Shown: one piece after another, positions 26,160-33,040 of the stretch
Numbering within the stretch: position 1 is the stretch's first letter
Layout: every line of letters begins with the position of its first letter
Origin: Maricaulis sp.
GTDB taxonomy: Bacteria; Pseudomonadota; Alphaproteobacteria; Caulobacterales; Maricaulaceae
NCBI RefSeq assembly: GCF_030149515.1
Contig: NZ_JASBRI010000019.1
Span: 1-33,040, forward strand
Length of the DNA stretch: 33,040 nt
Reading direction: 5' to 3'
Translations under genes and position numbers: made by a program
Notes under the pieces: generated by a model
What the model saw: the letters and a program-made list of their open reading frames with translations, nothing else
Databases searched by the model: none
Told to the model about the DNA's origin: nothing

Positions 26160-26750
26160 ATGAAACGCACGCGCGGACCCTGGCAGATCCATGGCGAAAG
26201 GATCGCCTATGAAAACCCCTGGATGCGGGTCGCCGAGTACGAGGTGACACGTCCGGACGGCAAGCCGGGCCTGTACGGCGTGGTGGGTTTCGCCAATATC
26301 GCCATTGCCGTTCTGCCCCTGTTTCCGGACGGCACCACGATGCTGGTGGGCCAGCACCGCTTCCCCCGGGACCGCTACAGCTGGGAGATCCCCGAGGGTG
26401 GCGGCGCGCTGGATGTGCCGCCGCTGAACAGCGCAAAACGGGAGCTCAAGGAGGAGACCGGCCTGACCGCCAGGGCGTGGCGCGAAGTCTTGCGGCTCGA
26501 CTTGTCCAACTCGATTACCGACGAGACCGCGATCGGCTATATCGCCAGCGATATCGCCGAAGGCGAGCCGGAGCCGGAAGGCACGGAAGACCTGCTCACG
26601 CGCCGCTTGCCCTTTCGTGATGCCCTGGCGGAGGCGATGTCGGGTAAAATTACCGATGCCTTGACGGTAGCGATGCTGCTGCGGGCATACTACATGGCCC
26701 TTGAAGGTGAGCTGGACGAGACCCTGGCCGCCGCCATGTTGAAGCGATAG
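26160..26750 (+). CDS. Nudix hydrolase, ADP-ribose pyrophosphatase-like
   Basis: This 196-residue enzyme is likely to hydrolyse ADP-ribose or another nucleoside diphosphate derivative with Mg2+. The Nudix box region runs from GGGALDVPPL to AKRELKEETGL. The REL-EE-TGL half is intact. The earlier Glu expected seven residues into the box is replaced by Val, with Asp one position before it. Upstream parts WEIPEGG and VLPLFPDGTTMLVGQHRF fit the ADP-ribose pyrophosphatase group. AAGGAG lies about 10 nt before the ATG. It sits 30 bp after the RND permease and 17 bp before cysE, so it may be in a longer transcript. Confidence 0.88.
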   Translation: MKRTRGPWQIHGERIAYENPWMRVAEYEVTRPDGKPGLYGVVGFANIAIAVLPLFPDGTTMLVGQHRFPRDRYSWEIPEGGGALDVPPLNSAKRELKEETGLTARAWREVLRLDLSNSITDETAIGYIASDIAEGEPEPEGTEDLLTRRLPFRDALAEAMSGKITDALTVAMLLRAYYMALEGELDETLAAAMLKR

Positions 26751-26767
26751 GCGCGAGGAGGCGTTTC

Positions 26768-27592
26768 ATGTCACTCACCCAGGCCGAAACGGCAGTCGAA
26801 GTGCGCACCGGCGTGGATCAGCTGTGGGCGCGGCTGCGCGTCGAGGCGGCCTCCGCTGCGGCGGAAGAACCCATTCTGGCGAGTTTCCTGAACGCGGCGA
26901 TCCTGCGTCACGACCAGTTTTCTCACGCCCTGGCCTACCGGATTGCCTCCAAGATGGCCGACGCCCAGCTGGACGCCATGCTGGCCCGTGATGTGGCGGA
27001 AGAGGCGCTGGCCGGCGATCCGTTGATCGTCGAGAAGGCAGCGGCCGACATGCGGGCGGTGGACGAACGCGACCCGGCCTGCCTGTCGCTGCTGCAGCCC
27101 TTCCTCTATTTCAAGGGTTTCCACGCCCTGCAGGCGCACCGCGTGGCCCACTGGCTGTGGCAGGAAGGCCGCCAGACCCTGGCCTTTCACCTGCAGAGCC
27201 GGGTCGGTGAGCGCTTTGGCCTGGATATCCATCCGGCTGCCAGGGTCGGTCAGGGCGTGATGCTGGACCATGCCACTTCCGTCGTCATCGGCGAGACGGC
27301 CGTGGTCGGCGACGATTGCTCCATCCTGCACGAGGTGACGCTGGGCGGTACGGGTGCGGCGCACCAGGATCGCCACCCCAAGATCGGCGAGGGCGTCCTC
27401 ATCGGTGCCGGTGCGCGGGTGCTGGGCAATATCAAGGTGGGCAACGGAGCCCGGATTGCTGCCGGTTCGGTTGTCCTGGAAGACGTGCCCGCCGGCTGCA
27501 CGGTCGCGGGCGTGCCGGCCAAGGTGGTCGGCGGCTGCGGCAAGGACCCGGCCAAGAGCATGGACCAGAGCCTGCCGCAGGGATCGGGCTGA
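26768..27592 (+). CDS. cysE: Serine O-acetyltransferase
   Basis: This enzyme makes O-acetylserine from serine and acetyl-CoA, the first step of cysteine synthesis. It has 274 residues, almost the same as E. coli CysE. The N-terminal helical part has RHDQFSHALAYRIASKM and PFLYFKGFHALQAHRVAHWLW. The left-handed beta-helix begins at GLDIHPAARVGQGVMLDHAT with catalytic Asp167 and His168. His203 in DRHPKIGEG is the second conserved His. The end GCTVAGVPAKVVG is also conserved. AGGAGG lies 6 nt before the ATG. The next intact same-strand gene is DUF3126 about 1.3 kb away, separated by an interrupted ORF and a toxin–antitoxin block. Confidence 0.96.
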   Translation: MSLTQAETAVEVRTGVDQLWARLRVEAASAAAEEPILASFLNAAILRHDQFSHALAYRIASKMADAQLDAMLARDVAEEALAGDPLIVEKAAADMRAVDERDPACLSLLQPFLYFKGFHALQAHRVAHWLWQEGRQTLAFHLQSRVGERFGLDIHPAARVGQGVMLDHATSVVIGETAVVGDDCSILHEVTLGGTGAAHQDRHPKIGEGVLIGAGARVLGNIKVGNGARIAAGSVVLEDVPAGCTVAGVPAKVVGGCGKDPAKSMDQSLPQGSG

Positions 27593-27599
27593 TCCCGCC

Positions 27600-27917
27600 A
27601 TGGCGATCGATTATGCCGGACATTGCGGCTTAGCCGTGCCGGAAGCGTCTGCGCTTGTCGCGCAGGCCCGCCGCGAACGGCCGCACTGATTCGACCATCC
27701 CTTCCGCCTTACCGATCCACAGGCGCTGCGGAATTTCGATACCGAGATCGCACGCGAATTCGGTATCGAGGCGCAGAGCAAATTCATGCTCTTCGTCCAA
27801 GACAAGGAGAAGCTGGACGGGATCGAGGATGCGCTGGACTATCTCTACGCCCTGTTCGGCCCGGACAATCTCGTCCTGACTTGGGGGCTGGACAGCGTGC
27901 GGCCGCCGCCGGGCTAA
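27600..27917 (+). pseudogene. ORF interrupted by one in-frame TGA
   Basis: From ATG 27600 the frame runs 29 codons to a TGA at 27687–27689, then continues without shift for 75 more codons to TAA at 27915–27917. The downstream part looks like real protein: LTDPQALRNFDTEIAREFGI, then KFMLFVQDKEKLDGIEDALD and YLYALFGPDNLVLTWGLDSV. It has no ATG, GTG or TTG in its first 30 codons, so it cannot easily start on its own. The simplest reading is a gene of about 105 residues broken by a nonsense change, perhaps TGG to TGA. I do not recognise the family. No selenocysteine context is evident. It begins 7 bp after the cysE stop. Confidence 0.55.
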
Positions 27918-27937
27918 GTCTCGTCATCCCCTGCGTA

Positions 27938-28186
27938 TCACGCAGAGCGTTTCATGGCCTTGCCCGACGCGCGATCGAGCCGGTCTGCAATCCACAGCTT
28001 GATCAGAGCTTGACGTGTGACGCCGAGGCGTCTGGACTCCCTGTCCAGCTCGGACACGACCCATGCCGGGAAATCGACGTTCACGCGCTTCAGCTTCTGG
28101 TTCGGACGCGTGGCCTTCGACCCGTCGACATGGTCAGACATATCTTCGCCTTCGTCGAAACGCCGTTCGAATTCATGCGCTTTCAT
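27938..28186 (-). CDS. CopG/BrnA-like ribbon-helix-helix antitoxin
   Basis: This 82-residue protein is a ribbon-helix-helix DNA-binding antitoxin type. The N-terminus MKAHEFERRFDEGEDMSDHVD and the core KRVNVDFPAWVVSELDRESR then RLGVTRQALIKLWIADRL match a family often annotated as BrnA-type or CopG antitoxins. I choose ATG 28186, since GAGGG lies 9 nt before it; an ATG at 28201 directly after the parE stop would add 5 residues. It is the third gene in line after parD and parE on the minus strand. No BrnT-like toxin is present, so it may be a spare antitoxin, a second repressor, or an antitoxin for the ParE-like toxin. Confidence 0.82.
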   Translation of the reverse strand: MKAHEFERRFDEGEDMSDHVDGSKATRPNQKLKRVNVDFPAWVVSELDRESRRLGVTRQALIKLWIADRLDRASGKAMKRSA

Positions 28187-28201
28187 AATGTTCGCCCTCA
28201 T

Positions 28202-28486
28202 TCAGAGCCCATTCGGCAGCTGGCGTTCGTGCAGGATCGCAACAATTACCATCTCCTCTTGCGCTAGCTGATAGTAGACGACATGGCGGCCGACAGGCAT
28301 CTGGCGCGCGCCAGATGCGATGTGTTCGGCGGCTTTTCCCAATTCAGGGAATTCGAGCAGGCGTTCGAATGCTTCCACGAATTGCTGACGGTATCGGCTC
28401 GCCTGCGCCGTCCCGTATTCCCGCAGCGAGTATGCCCGAATGGCCTTATACTCAGCCCGTGCGCGAGCAGTCAGAACCAGTCTCAC
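28202..28486 (-). CDS. parE: RelE/ParE-family toxin
   Basis: This small basic protein of 94 residues belongs to the RelE/ParE toxin fold. It begins VRLVLTARARAEYKAIRAYS and ends PVGRHVVYYQLAQEEM then VIVAILHERQLP, the standard last strands of the ParE group. I choose GTG 28486, as AGGAG sits 7 nt before it; an ATG at 28501 would add 5 residues. It overlaps the end of parD by 35 bp, so the two are translationally linked. ParE-type toxins poison DNA gyrase; RelE types cut mRNA. This one looks more like ParE, but that should not be taken as proven. Confidence 0.87.
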   Translation of the reverse strand: MRLVLTARARAEYKAIRAYSLREYGTAQASRYRQQFVEAFERLLEFPELGKAAEHIASGARQMPVGRHVVYYQLAQEEMVIVAILHERQLPNGL

Positions 28487-28745
28487 GGGCAATCTCCTCA
28501 TCGATTTCGTCGAACAGGCGCTGGATATCCTCCTTCGACTTCAGCTCGGTGAACTCGCCCGCTTCGATCTGGGCTTCGGCGACGGCGAGCATGGATCGGA
28601 GATCGTCGGTCTTGCGCTGGTTTTCCCGGTCGCGGCGGATCAGGTCGCGGATATATTCGCTTTCGTTGGAATAGCGGCCCTGGGCCAATTGTTCGGCAAT
28701 CCACTGGCCCATCTCGTCGGGCATGGAGATCGTCTTGCGGATCAT
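28452..28745 (-). CDS. parD: ParD-type antitoxin
   Basis: This 97-residue protein is a ribbon-helix-helix antitoxin that should bind its toxin and its own promoter. The N-terminus MIRKTISMPDEMGQWIAEQL and SNESEYIRDLIRRD are typical of ParD/CC2985-type antitoxins. The acidic C-terminal half (for example EAGEFTELKSKEDIQRLFDE) would wrap the toxin. The frame is open far upstream, but the ATG at 28745 gives the family N-terminus. A perfect inverted repeat lies 34 bp upstream and is its likely operator. It is the first gene of the parD–parE–copG line. Confidence 0.88.
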   Translation of the reverse strand: MIRKTISMPDEMGQWIAEQLAQGRYSNESEYIRDLIRRDRENQRKTDDLRSMLAVAEAQIEAGEFTELKSKEDIQRLFDEIDEEIARETGSDCSRTG

Positions 28746-28778
28746 GAGGCCTCTCCTATCTCTCCGGCAGGCTAGCAT

Positions 28779-28795
28779 GTATGAACTATTCATAC
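28779..28795. promoter_or_regulatory. Candidate ParD operator
   Basis: GTATGAA and TTCATAC are perfect 7-bp arms around CTA. The element lies 34 bp before the parD start, in the spacer shared with the divergent DUF3126 gene. Its size fits a ribbon-helix-helix repressor site. Binding by ParD or the ParD–ParE complex is inferred from position. Confidence 0.6.
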
Positions 28796-28910
28796 GATCC
28801 GCCGCCGTGCGCGCCATCACAGCCCGGCCCGCACCCCTCCACTGGACGTGCCCCCCCGCCATGGGCTTAGTTAGCGCCAACCTCGAATCCCCGACCGGAG
28901 GCTTTCCCCC

Positions 28911-29135
28911 GTGAACAAGAACATGACCCAAGTCGAAGCGGCGAAGCTTCAGATGTTCCTCAATGCCAAACTCAACCCGGAGCTGGTCGTGCAGTGCCGC
29001 AACCGGCCGGACGAGTGCGCCGAAATCCATATCGGCGACGAATGCCTGGGTGTGGTCTCCAAGATCATCGACGAGGGCGAAACGTCCTATTCCTTCGAGA
29101 TCACGATCCTGGACATCGATCTGGAAGATCTTTGA
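28911..29135 (+). CDS. DUF3126-family protein
   Basis: This 74-residue cytoplasmic protein matches the DUF3126 family, known mostly from alphaproteobacteria, where as I recall it often lies next to cysE. The pattern EAAKLQMFLNAKLNPEL, then AEIHIGDECLGVVSKIIDEG and SYSFEITILDIDLEDL is characteristic. Function is unknown. The start is GTG 28911, with CGGAGG 9 nt before it; an ATG at 28923 is an alternative. Its stop codon overlaps the TTG start proposed for the next ABC gene, which suggests coupled translation. Confidence 0.88.
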   Translation: MNKNMTQVEAAKLQMFLNAKLNPELVVQCRNRPDECAEIHIGDECLGVVSKIIDEGETSYSFEITILDIDLEDL

Positions 29136-29911
29136 TCGACCCGGCCGCTCCCGTGCTCGACGTCCGCGCGGTCGCCAAGACCTATCCGGGCGGTATCGAG
29201 GCCGTGCGAGCGGTGTCGCTGCAGGTCCGCCGGGGCGGGCTTCTCGCCCTGGCGGGTGAATCCGGGTGCGGCAAGACCACTGTCCTGAAAATGATCAACC
29301 GCCTGGAGGATGCTTCGGGCGGTTCGATTGTCTATGAGGGCGAGGATATCGCCACGCTCGATCCGGTCGCACTGCGCCGCCGGATCGGCTGGGTGATGCA
29401 GGGCGACGGGCTCTTTCCCCATCTTACCGTGCGCGAGAACGTCGCCATCATTCCGCGCCTGCTCGGGTGTTCGCGGGACGAAACCGGCCAGCGGGTCTCG
29501 GAAATGCTCGGCCTTGTGGCCTTGCCGGCGGACGACTATGCCGACCGCTATCCCGCCGAACTGTCGGGCGGCCAGCGCCAGCGTGTCGGTTTCGCCCGGG
29601 CCCTGGCGGGCAGGCCCGACCTGTTGTTGATGGACGAGCCCTTTTCCGCCCTCGATCCGATCACCCGCGACACGCTTCAGCAGGAGTTCGGCGCCTTGCG
29701 GAAAGATCTCGGCTTTTCGGCCGTCATGGTGACACACGACATGGCCGAAGCCCTGATCATGGCCGATGAAATCGCCGTCATGCAGGCGGGCGAGATCGTG
29801 CAGCAGGGTACACCGGCGGACCTGCTTTCCCGGCCCGCGAATGCCTATGTCTCCGGCCTTCTGGAAACGCCGCGCCGACAGATGCGCGCCATCCGGGAGC
29901 TGGGCGCGTGA
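29132..29911 (+). CDS. Osmoprotectant-type ABC transporter ATP-binding protein (OpuBA/YehX-like)
   Basis: This is the ATPase of an importer, probably for glycine betaine, choline or a related compound, about 259 residues. Walker A is GESGCGKTT (residues 42–50 from the TTG), the Q-loop is in VMQGDGLFPHLTVRENV, the signature is LSGGQRQR, Walker B is LLLMDEP, and the H-loop is VTHDM. It lacks the C-terminal CBS domains that ProV and OpuAA use for ionic-strength sensing. The TTG at 29132 overlaps the DUF3126 stop, with GGAAG before it; the GTG at 29153 is an alternative start. The next gene overlaps by 4 bp. Substrate assignment rests on the fused permease–binding protein partner. Confidence 0.9.
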   Translation: MIDPAAPVLDVRAVAKTYPGGIEAVRAVSLQVRRGGLLALAGESGCGKTTVLKMINRLEDASGGSIVYEGEDIATLDPVALRRRIGWVMQGDGLFPHLTVRENVAIIPRLLGCSRDETGQRVSEMLGLVALPADDYADRYPAELSGGQRQRVGFARALAGRPDLLLMDEPFSALDPITRDTLQQEFGALRKDLGFSAVMVTHDMAEALIMADEIAVMQAGEIVQQGTPADLLSRPANAYVSGLLETPRRQMRAIRELGA

Positions 29912-31461
29912 GCACCAATCTTGCCGAACGTCTGGCCGAACTGCCGCAACTTCTCTCCGCACATGTGCTCCTGTCGGTGGCGGCCATTCTCACCGGGATC
30001 GCGATCAGCGTGCCGCTGGGTATCTATGCGGCCCAGCGGCCGCGTCTGTCCGCCGCGACGCTGAACATTGCCAGCGTGATCCAGACCATACCCGGCCTGG
30101 CCTTGCTGGCGCTGATGGTGCCGCTCCTGGGGGGAACGATCGGCTATGCACCGGCCTTTGCCGCCCTGATGCTGTATTCGCTGCTGCCGATCCTGCGAAA
30201 CACCATCGTCGGCCTGCAGGGCATAGCGCCGCAGATTCGCGAGTCGGCACGCGGGATCGGACTGACCGGCCGGCAGCGCCTCTGGCAGATCGAACTGCCC
30301 CTGGCCCTGCCGGTGATCGTGGCCGGCCTGCGTACGGCGACAGTCTGGGTGGTCGGCGCGGCGACCCTGGCCACGCCTGTCGGGGCAACCAGCCTGGGCA
30401 ACTACATCTTCGCCGGCCTGCAGACCCGAAACTGGCTTTCCGTCCTGTTCGGCTGCCTGTTTGCGGCCGGGCTTGCCATTCTGCTCGACCAGATGATCCG
30501 GTTGCTGGAAGTCGCCGTTCGCGACCGGCGGCGGCCGCTGGCCCTGGCCGTCGGGACCGGTCTGGCGCTGGTCGTCGGCTTGTCGATTCTCCCGCGTCTG
30601 ATCGACCTGGACGCGCGAGGCGAAATGACGGCGGATGCGTATGGCGGCGCGGCAGGACTGGCCGGAACCCGGGTTGAAATCGGTGCCAAGGCGTTCACCG
30701 AACAGTATATTCTCGCCGAACTCCTGGAGCGGCGCCTCAGCGCTGCGGGGGCGGATGTTGCGGTTCGGGACAATCTTGGCTCCACCATTGCCTTCGATGC
30801 CCTGGCTTCGGGCGAAATCGATGTCTACATCGACTATTCAGGCACGATCTGGGCAACGGTCATGGACCGGCCCGCGCCGGTCGAACGCCACCGCATGCTC
30901 GCCGAGATGACGGGCTGGCTCCATGAAAACCACCGCATTCTCGCCCTCGGCGCGCTGGGCTTCGAAAATGCCTACGGGTTTGCGATGACGCGGCCGCGTG
31001 CAGAGGCCCTGCAGGTCGCATCCCTGGACGATCTGGCGCCGCTTGCCGGGGATCTGTCCGTGGGCGGCGATCCGGAGGTCTTTACCCGTTCGGAATGGAT
31101 TGCGGCACGCAATACCTACGGTCTGCAGGCGATCGAGACGCGCGCCATGGATTCCACCTTCATGTACAGTGCCGTGCGGGATGGGCAGGTCGACCTCATC
31201 AGCGCCTACACGACGGACGGGCGGATCGCCGCCTTCGATCTTGTCGTGCTGGACGACCCCCGCGGGGTGCTGCCGCCCTATGACGCCGTGATCCTCCTGG
31301 GACCGCAGGCCCGGACCCGGCCGGGCCTGAGCGAAGCCCTGGCGCCCCTTGTCGGCCGTATCGATGCCGAACTGATGCGTGAAGCCAATCGCCGCGTCGA
31401 CCTGGACCGTCAGACCCCGGCCCAGGCTGCCGCCTGGCTGGATGGGCAGCTGGGAGAATAG
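29908..31461 (+). CDS. Fused ABC permease and substrate-binding protein, OpuB/Yeh osmoprotectant type
   Basis: This 517-residue protein joins two functions. Residues about 1–210 are the permease, with several spans and the coupling-loop region ESARGIGLTGRQRLWQIELP. A further span (about 211–233, LALAVGTGLALVVGLSIL) leads to a periplasmic OpuAC-like binding domain from about residue 255. That domain contains VEIGAKAFTEQYILAELLE, DVYIDYSGTIWATVM, and ISAYTTDGRIAAFDLVVLDD. Such fusions occur in OpuB-like systems. The usual ligands are betaine, choline or related osmolytes; residues of the binding cage cannot be judged by eye. The GTG start overlaps the ATPase stop (GTGA). Confidence 0.92.
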   Translation: MSTNLAERLAELPQLLSAHVLLSVAAILTGIAISVPLGIYAAQRPRLSAATLNIASVIQTIPGLALLALMVPLLGGTIGYAPAFAALMLYSLLPILRNTIVGLQGIAPQIRESARGIGLTGRQRLWQIELPLALPVIVAGLRTATVWVVGAATLATPVGATSLGNYIFAGLQTRNWLSVLFGCLFAAGLAILLDQMIRLLEVAVRDRRRPLALAVGTGLALVVGLSILPRLIDLDARGEMTADAYGGAAGLAGTRVEIGAKAFTEQYILAELLERRLSAAGADVAVRDNLGSTIAFDALASGEIDVYIDYSGTIWATVMDRPAPVERHRMLAEMTGWLHENHRILALGALGFENAYGFAMTRPRAEALQVASLDDLAPLAGDLSVGGDPEVFTRSEWIAARNTYGLQAIETRAMDSTFMYSAVRDGQVDLISAYTTDGRIAAFDLVVLDDPRGVLPPYDAVILLGPQARTRPGLSEALAPLVGRIDAELMREANRRVDLDRQTPAQAAAWLDGQLGE

Positions 31462-31464
31462 GCG

Positions 31465-31962
31465 ATGAGCGGATTTGCCGGACACGGCCGCCTGCAGGAC
31501 GGCGAATGGCTGATACGGGCCTGCATGATCCTCAACGAGGACAGGCCCGCCCATGCCGATCCGGTGACCGAGGATACCCGGCTCAACCAGGTCTTTGCCC
31601 GTCAGTCGGCCGAATTCGAAGCCTTGCTGGACCGGATCGACCCCGAGGGCGATATCGACCGGAGCATTTTCCCGGTCCTGGCCTATTTCACCGCTTCGGA
31701 AGGCTGGCCGCTGGACATCATCCTTGCGGCGATCGCGGCGCTGGGGATCTGGCTCTTCCTGCCCGACTGGTTCGGCGTGGCCGAATATGTCGCTTATCTG
31801 GGTGTTGCCGGCTTTGTCGCCATCCAGTATCTGCGCGCCCGCCGCAGACGGGAACGGGCCCGCGCGGAAATGCTGCGGCTGGGCCTCAATCCCGAGCAGG
31901 AACACCCGCTCACGCTCCGGATTCTGGTGAGGTACCGGCGACAGCCGGTGACGATCCACTAG
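31465..31962 (+). CDS. Small membrane protein of unknown function, 165 aa
   Basis: This protein has a soluble N-terminal half of about 75 residues, rich in acidic residues (EDTRLNQVFARQSAEFEALL), then two spans at about 89–107 and 110–127 (DIILAAIAALGIWLFLPDW and VAYLGVAGFVAIQYL), and a basic C-terminal tail. It starts 3 bp after the ABC fusion gene, so it belongs to that operon. No family is recognised. A role in transporter regulation or assembly is possible but not supported by any motif. Confidence 0.78.
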   Translation: MSGFAGHGRLQDGEWLIRACMILNEDRPAHADPVTEDTRLNQVFARQSAEFEALLDRIDPEGDIDRSIFPVLAYFTASEGWPLDIILAAIAALGIWLFLPDWFGVAEYVAYLGVAGFVAIQYLRARRRRERARAEMLRLGLNPEQEHPLTLRILVRYRRQPVTIH

Positions 31963-31970
31963 GAGGCTCA

Positions 31971-32051
31971 ATGAAACCCGCAATCCTCCCAAAACGTTGT
32001 AATGCCGGCGAAGCGGTGTACACTCGCCGGGCGAGTGCCGGGCGGGCCTGA
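31971..32051 (+). CDS. Possible 26-codon small ORF
   Basis: A perfect AGGAGG (31961–31966) overlaps the previous stop and lies 4 nt before an ATG. The frame encodes MKPAILPKRCNAGEAVYTRR and six further residues, then TGA. The strong ribosome-binding site is the only support. It could also be chance, since the promoter candidate for the sensor gene lies inside it. Confidence 0.25.
   Translation: MKPAILPKRCNAGEAVYTRRASAGRA
31997..32024 (+). promoter_or_regulatory. Candidate promoter for the sensor gene
   Basis: TTGTAA (31997–32002) and TACACT (32019–32024) are separated by 16 bp and precede the sensor start by about 88 bp. CACTCGCC-G-GGCGAGTG (32021–32037) is a symmetric element that begins inside the -10. 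The match to consensus is moderate. Confidence 0.35.
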
Positions 32052-32111
32052 AACCACCGCCTTCAATGGTCGGTGTGCCCGTTTGGACACCGGTCTGGCA
32101 CGGGATAGTCA

Positions 32112-33040
32112 ATGGTGTTGAACGGCCTTTTTGACGCACGGACCCGGTTGGGTGTGATCCTTCCGGTTGTGTGCATCGTCATTGTGGGGCTGTTTCTCAC
32201 GCTGGGCGCGGCCCTGCGGGCCCAATCCGAAAGAAGCGCGTCGCTCCGGCAAGCTGCATCCATCCAGGCCGACAATCTCGCCCGTTTGATCGAGACGCGT
32301 ATCGAGCAGGACGGCGCTGCCATCGAACGTATGGGTGCGCGGATTACAGCCCGGAATGCACCGATTTCCGAAGCCGAATGGCGGGCCGACGCGACCGCCT
32401 ATCTGCATGACAAGGCGTGGTTGGAGGCCCTGTACTGGGTCGATGCCGATGGAGTGCGCTGGGCCGAACCGCAAGACGCGCCGGCGATTACTGCCGTGAT
32501 CGGTGGGCGCACACCGTTTGGCGATGACCGGGCTGAAGCCGGTCCGGTGGCCAACAGGCTCAACATCGGTGCCACGGTCCAGTATGCCGAGGGGCGGCCG
32601 GGGCTGGTCGGCTATTATACGTTTGCACGTCCCGATTCGGGGGTTGGTGTGCTGGTCACGATCCATGATGTCGTGACGATGCTTCAGCTGGCAGAGCGGG
32701 CGGCACACGCGTCGGGCCACGATCTTGCGCTGACCGTTCCCGGAAGCAGCGCTCCGCTGGTGGGCCATTCCGATACCGTCGCAGGGCGCCAGGGTGTGGC
32801 CGCCGTAGCTCCGATCGGGGTCTACGATGTCAATTGGCGGCTGCATATCGCGCCGAGCGAGGTGCTGCTGGCGGGGTTCCGGCGCTATGCGGTTCTGGGC
32901 AATGTGCTGGCCGGGCTTGCCCTGACGGCCATGGGCGCGACGCTGGCTTTCCTGGTCCAGAATGCGCGCCGGCAGACTGCCGAGCTGGAAGCCGCCCAGG
33001 AGACCCGGCAGATCAGCGAGCAGCGCTACAATCGTGTCGG
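32112..33040 (+). CDS. CHASE-like membrane sensor protein, N-terminal part (3' end outside window)
   Basis: The frame is open from ATG 32112 to the right edge, at least 309 residues. Span 1 is about residues 13–35 (LGVILPVVCIVIVGLFLTL). A periplasmic domain follows with EWRADATAYLHDKAWLEALY then WVDADGVRWAEP, the style of CHASE sensor domains. Span 2 is about 258–281 (VLGNVLAGLALTAMGATLAFL). After it comes a helical linker (RRQTAELEAAQETRQISEQR) that usually leads into a PAS domain. The output domain lies beyond the window: histidine kinase and diguanylate cyclase are both possible. The ribosome-binding site before the ATG is weak. Confidence 0.85.
   Translation, partial: MVLNGLFDARTRLGVILPVVCIVIVGLFLTLGAALRAQSERSASLRQAASIQADNLARLIETRIEQDGAAIERMGARITARNAPISEAEWRADATAYLHDKAWLEALYWVDADGVRWAEPQDAPAITAVIGGRTPFGDDRAEAGPVANRLNIGATVQYAEGRPGLVGYYTFARPDSGVGVLVTIHDVVTMLQLAERAAHASGHDLALTVPGSSAPLVGHSDTVAGRQGVAAVAPIGVYDVNWRLHIAPSEVLLAGFRRYAVLGNVLAGLALTAMGATLAFLVQNARRQTAELEAAQETRQISEQRYNRV

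Noticed and set aside
23256..26357. 1033-residue minus-strand reading frame across the RND permease
   Set aside because: It is antisense to a well-supported RND permease; the His/Gln/Arg/Gly-rich composition is typical of a shadow frame.
27600..27917. Selenoprotein with TGA as selenocysteine
   Set aside because: No redox-type motif surrounds the TGA, no hairpin of the bacterial SECIS type was apparent just after it, and a simple nonsense change explains the pattern.

Overview
The window is about 33 kb of GC-rich chromosomal DNA, and it reads as an aquatic alphaproteobacterium. The best guess is the Maricaulales/Hyphomonadaceae–Caulobacterales neighbourhood. The reasons are two large TonB-dependent receptors with the 'IVVTGSR/IVVTARR' box style of that group, a DUF3126 gene near cysE, an OprO/P-type porin, and many short secreted proteins of unknown function. 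No phage genes, insertion sequences, CRISPR array or rRNA were found. One tRNA gene is present, tRNA-Leu(UAA).

Layout. 1–1.6 kb: the 3' part of a VWA-domain (YfbK-like) gene and a small secreted protein. 1.6–5.3 kb: a 1023-aa TonB-dependent receptor on the minus strand with a long AT-rich upstream region, then tRNA-Leu. 5.4–9.6 kb: a TetR regulator divergent from a 778-aa TonB-dependent receptor and an alpha/beta hydrolase, which looks like a regulated uptake-and-hydrolysis unit. 9.7–14.2 kb: small housekeeping and accessory genes, namely a membrane protein, a PepSY membrane protein, an AlkA-like DNA glycosylase, a lipoprotein, a small helical protein, a nitronate monooxygenase and a HAD phosphatase. 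14.4–16.7 kb: alanine dehydrogenase divergent from its probable Lrp/AsnC regulator, then queF. 16.7–21 kb: a chemoreceptor with an HBM-like sensor and an OprO/P porin in one probable operon, then a nitroreductase. 21.1–26.1 kb: a TetR regulator followed by an RND adaptor and permease. 26.2–29.1 kb: a Nudix hydrolase and cysE, then an interrupted ORF and a three-gene ParD–ParE–CopG/BrnA-like toxin–antitoxin block on the opposite strand, then DUF3126. 29.1–32 kb: an OpuB/Yeh-type osmoprotectant ABC transporter with permease and binding protein fused, plus a small membrane protein. The right edge carries the N-terminal part of a CHASE-like sensor protein.

Regulatory structure is visible in several places. 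There are perfect or near-perfect inverted repeats upstream of the TetR/TonB receptor pair, in the ald–lrp gap, between tetR and the RND genes, and upstream of parD. Four probable terminator hairpins separate convergent or tandem units.

Nothing here is clearly a wholly new system. The points most worth following are the three-gene toxin–antitoxin block with a broken gene between cysE and DUF3126, the co-transcribed chemoreceptor and porin, the RND permease lacking the usual TM10 lysine, and the TetR/TonB receptor/hydrolase unit with an unknown ligand.
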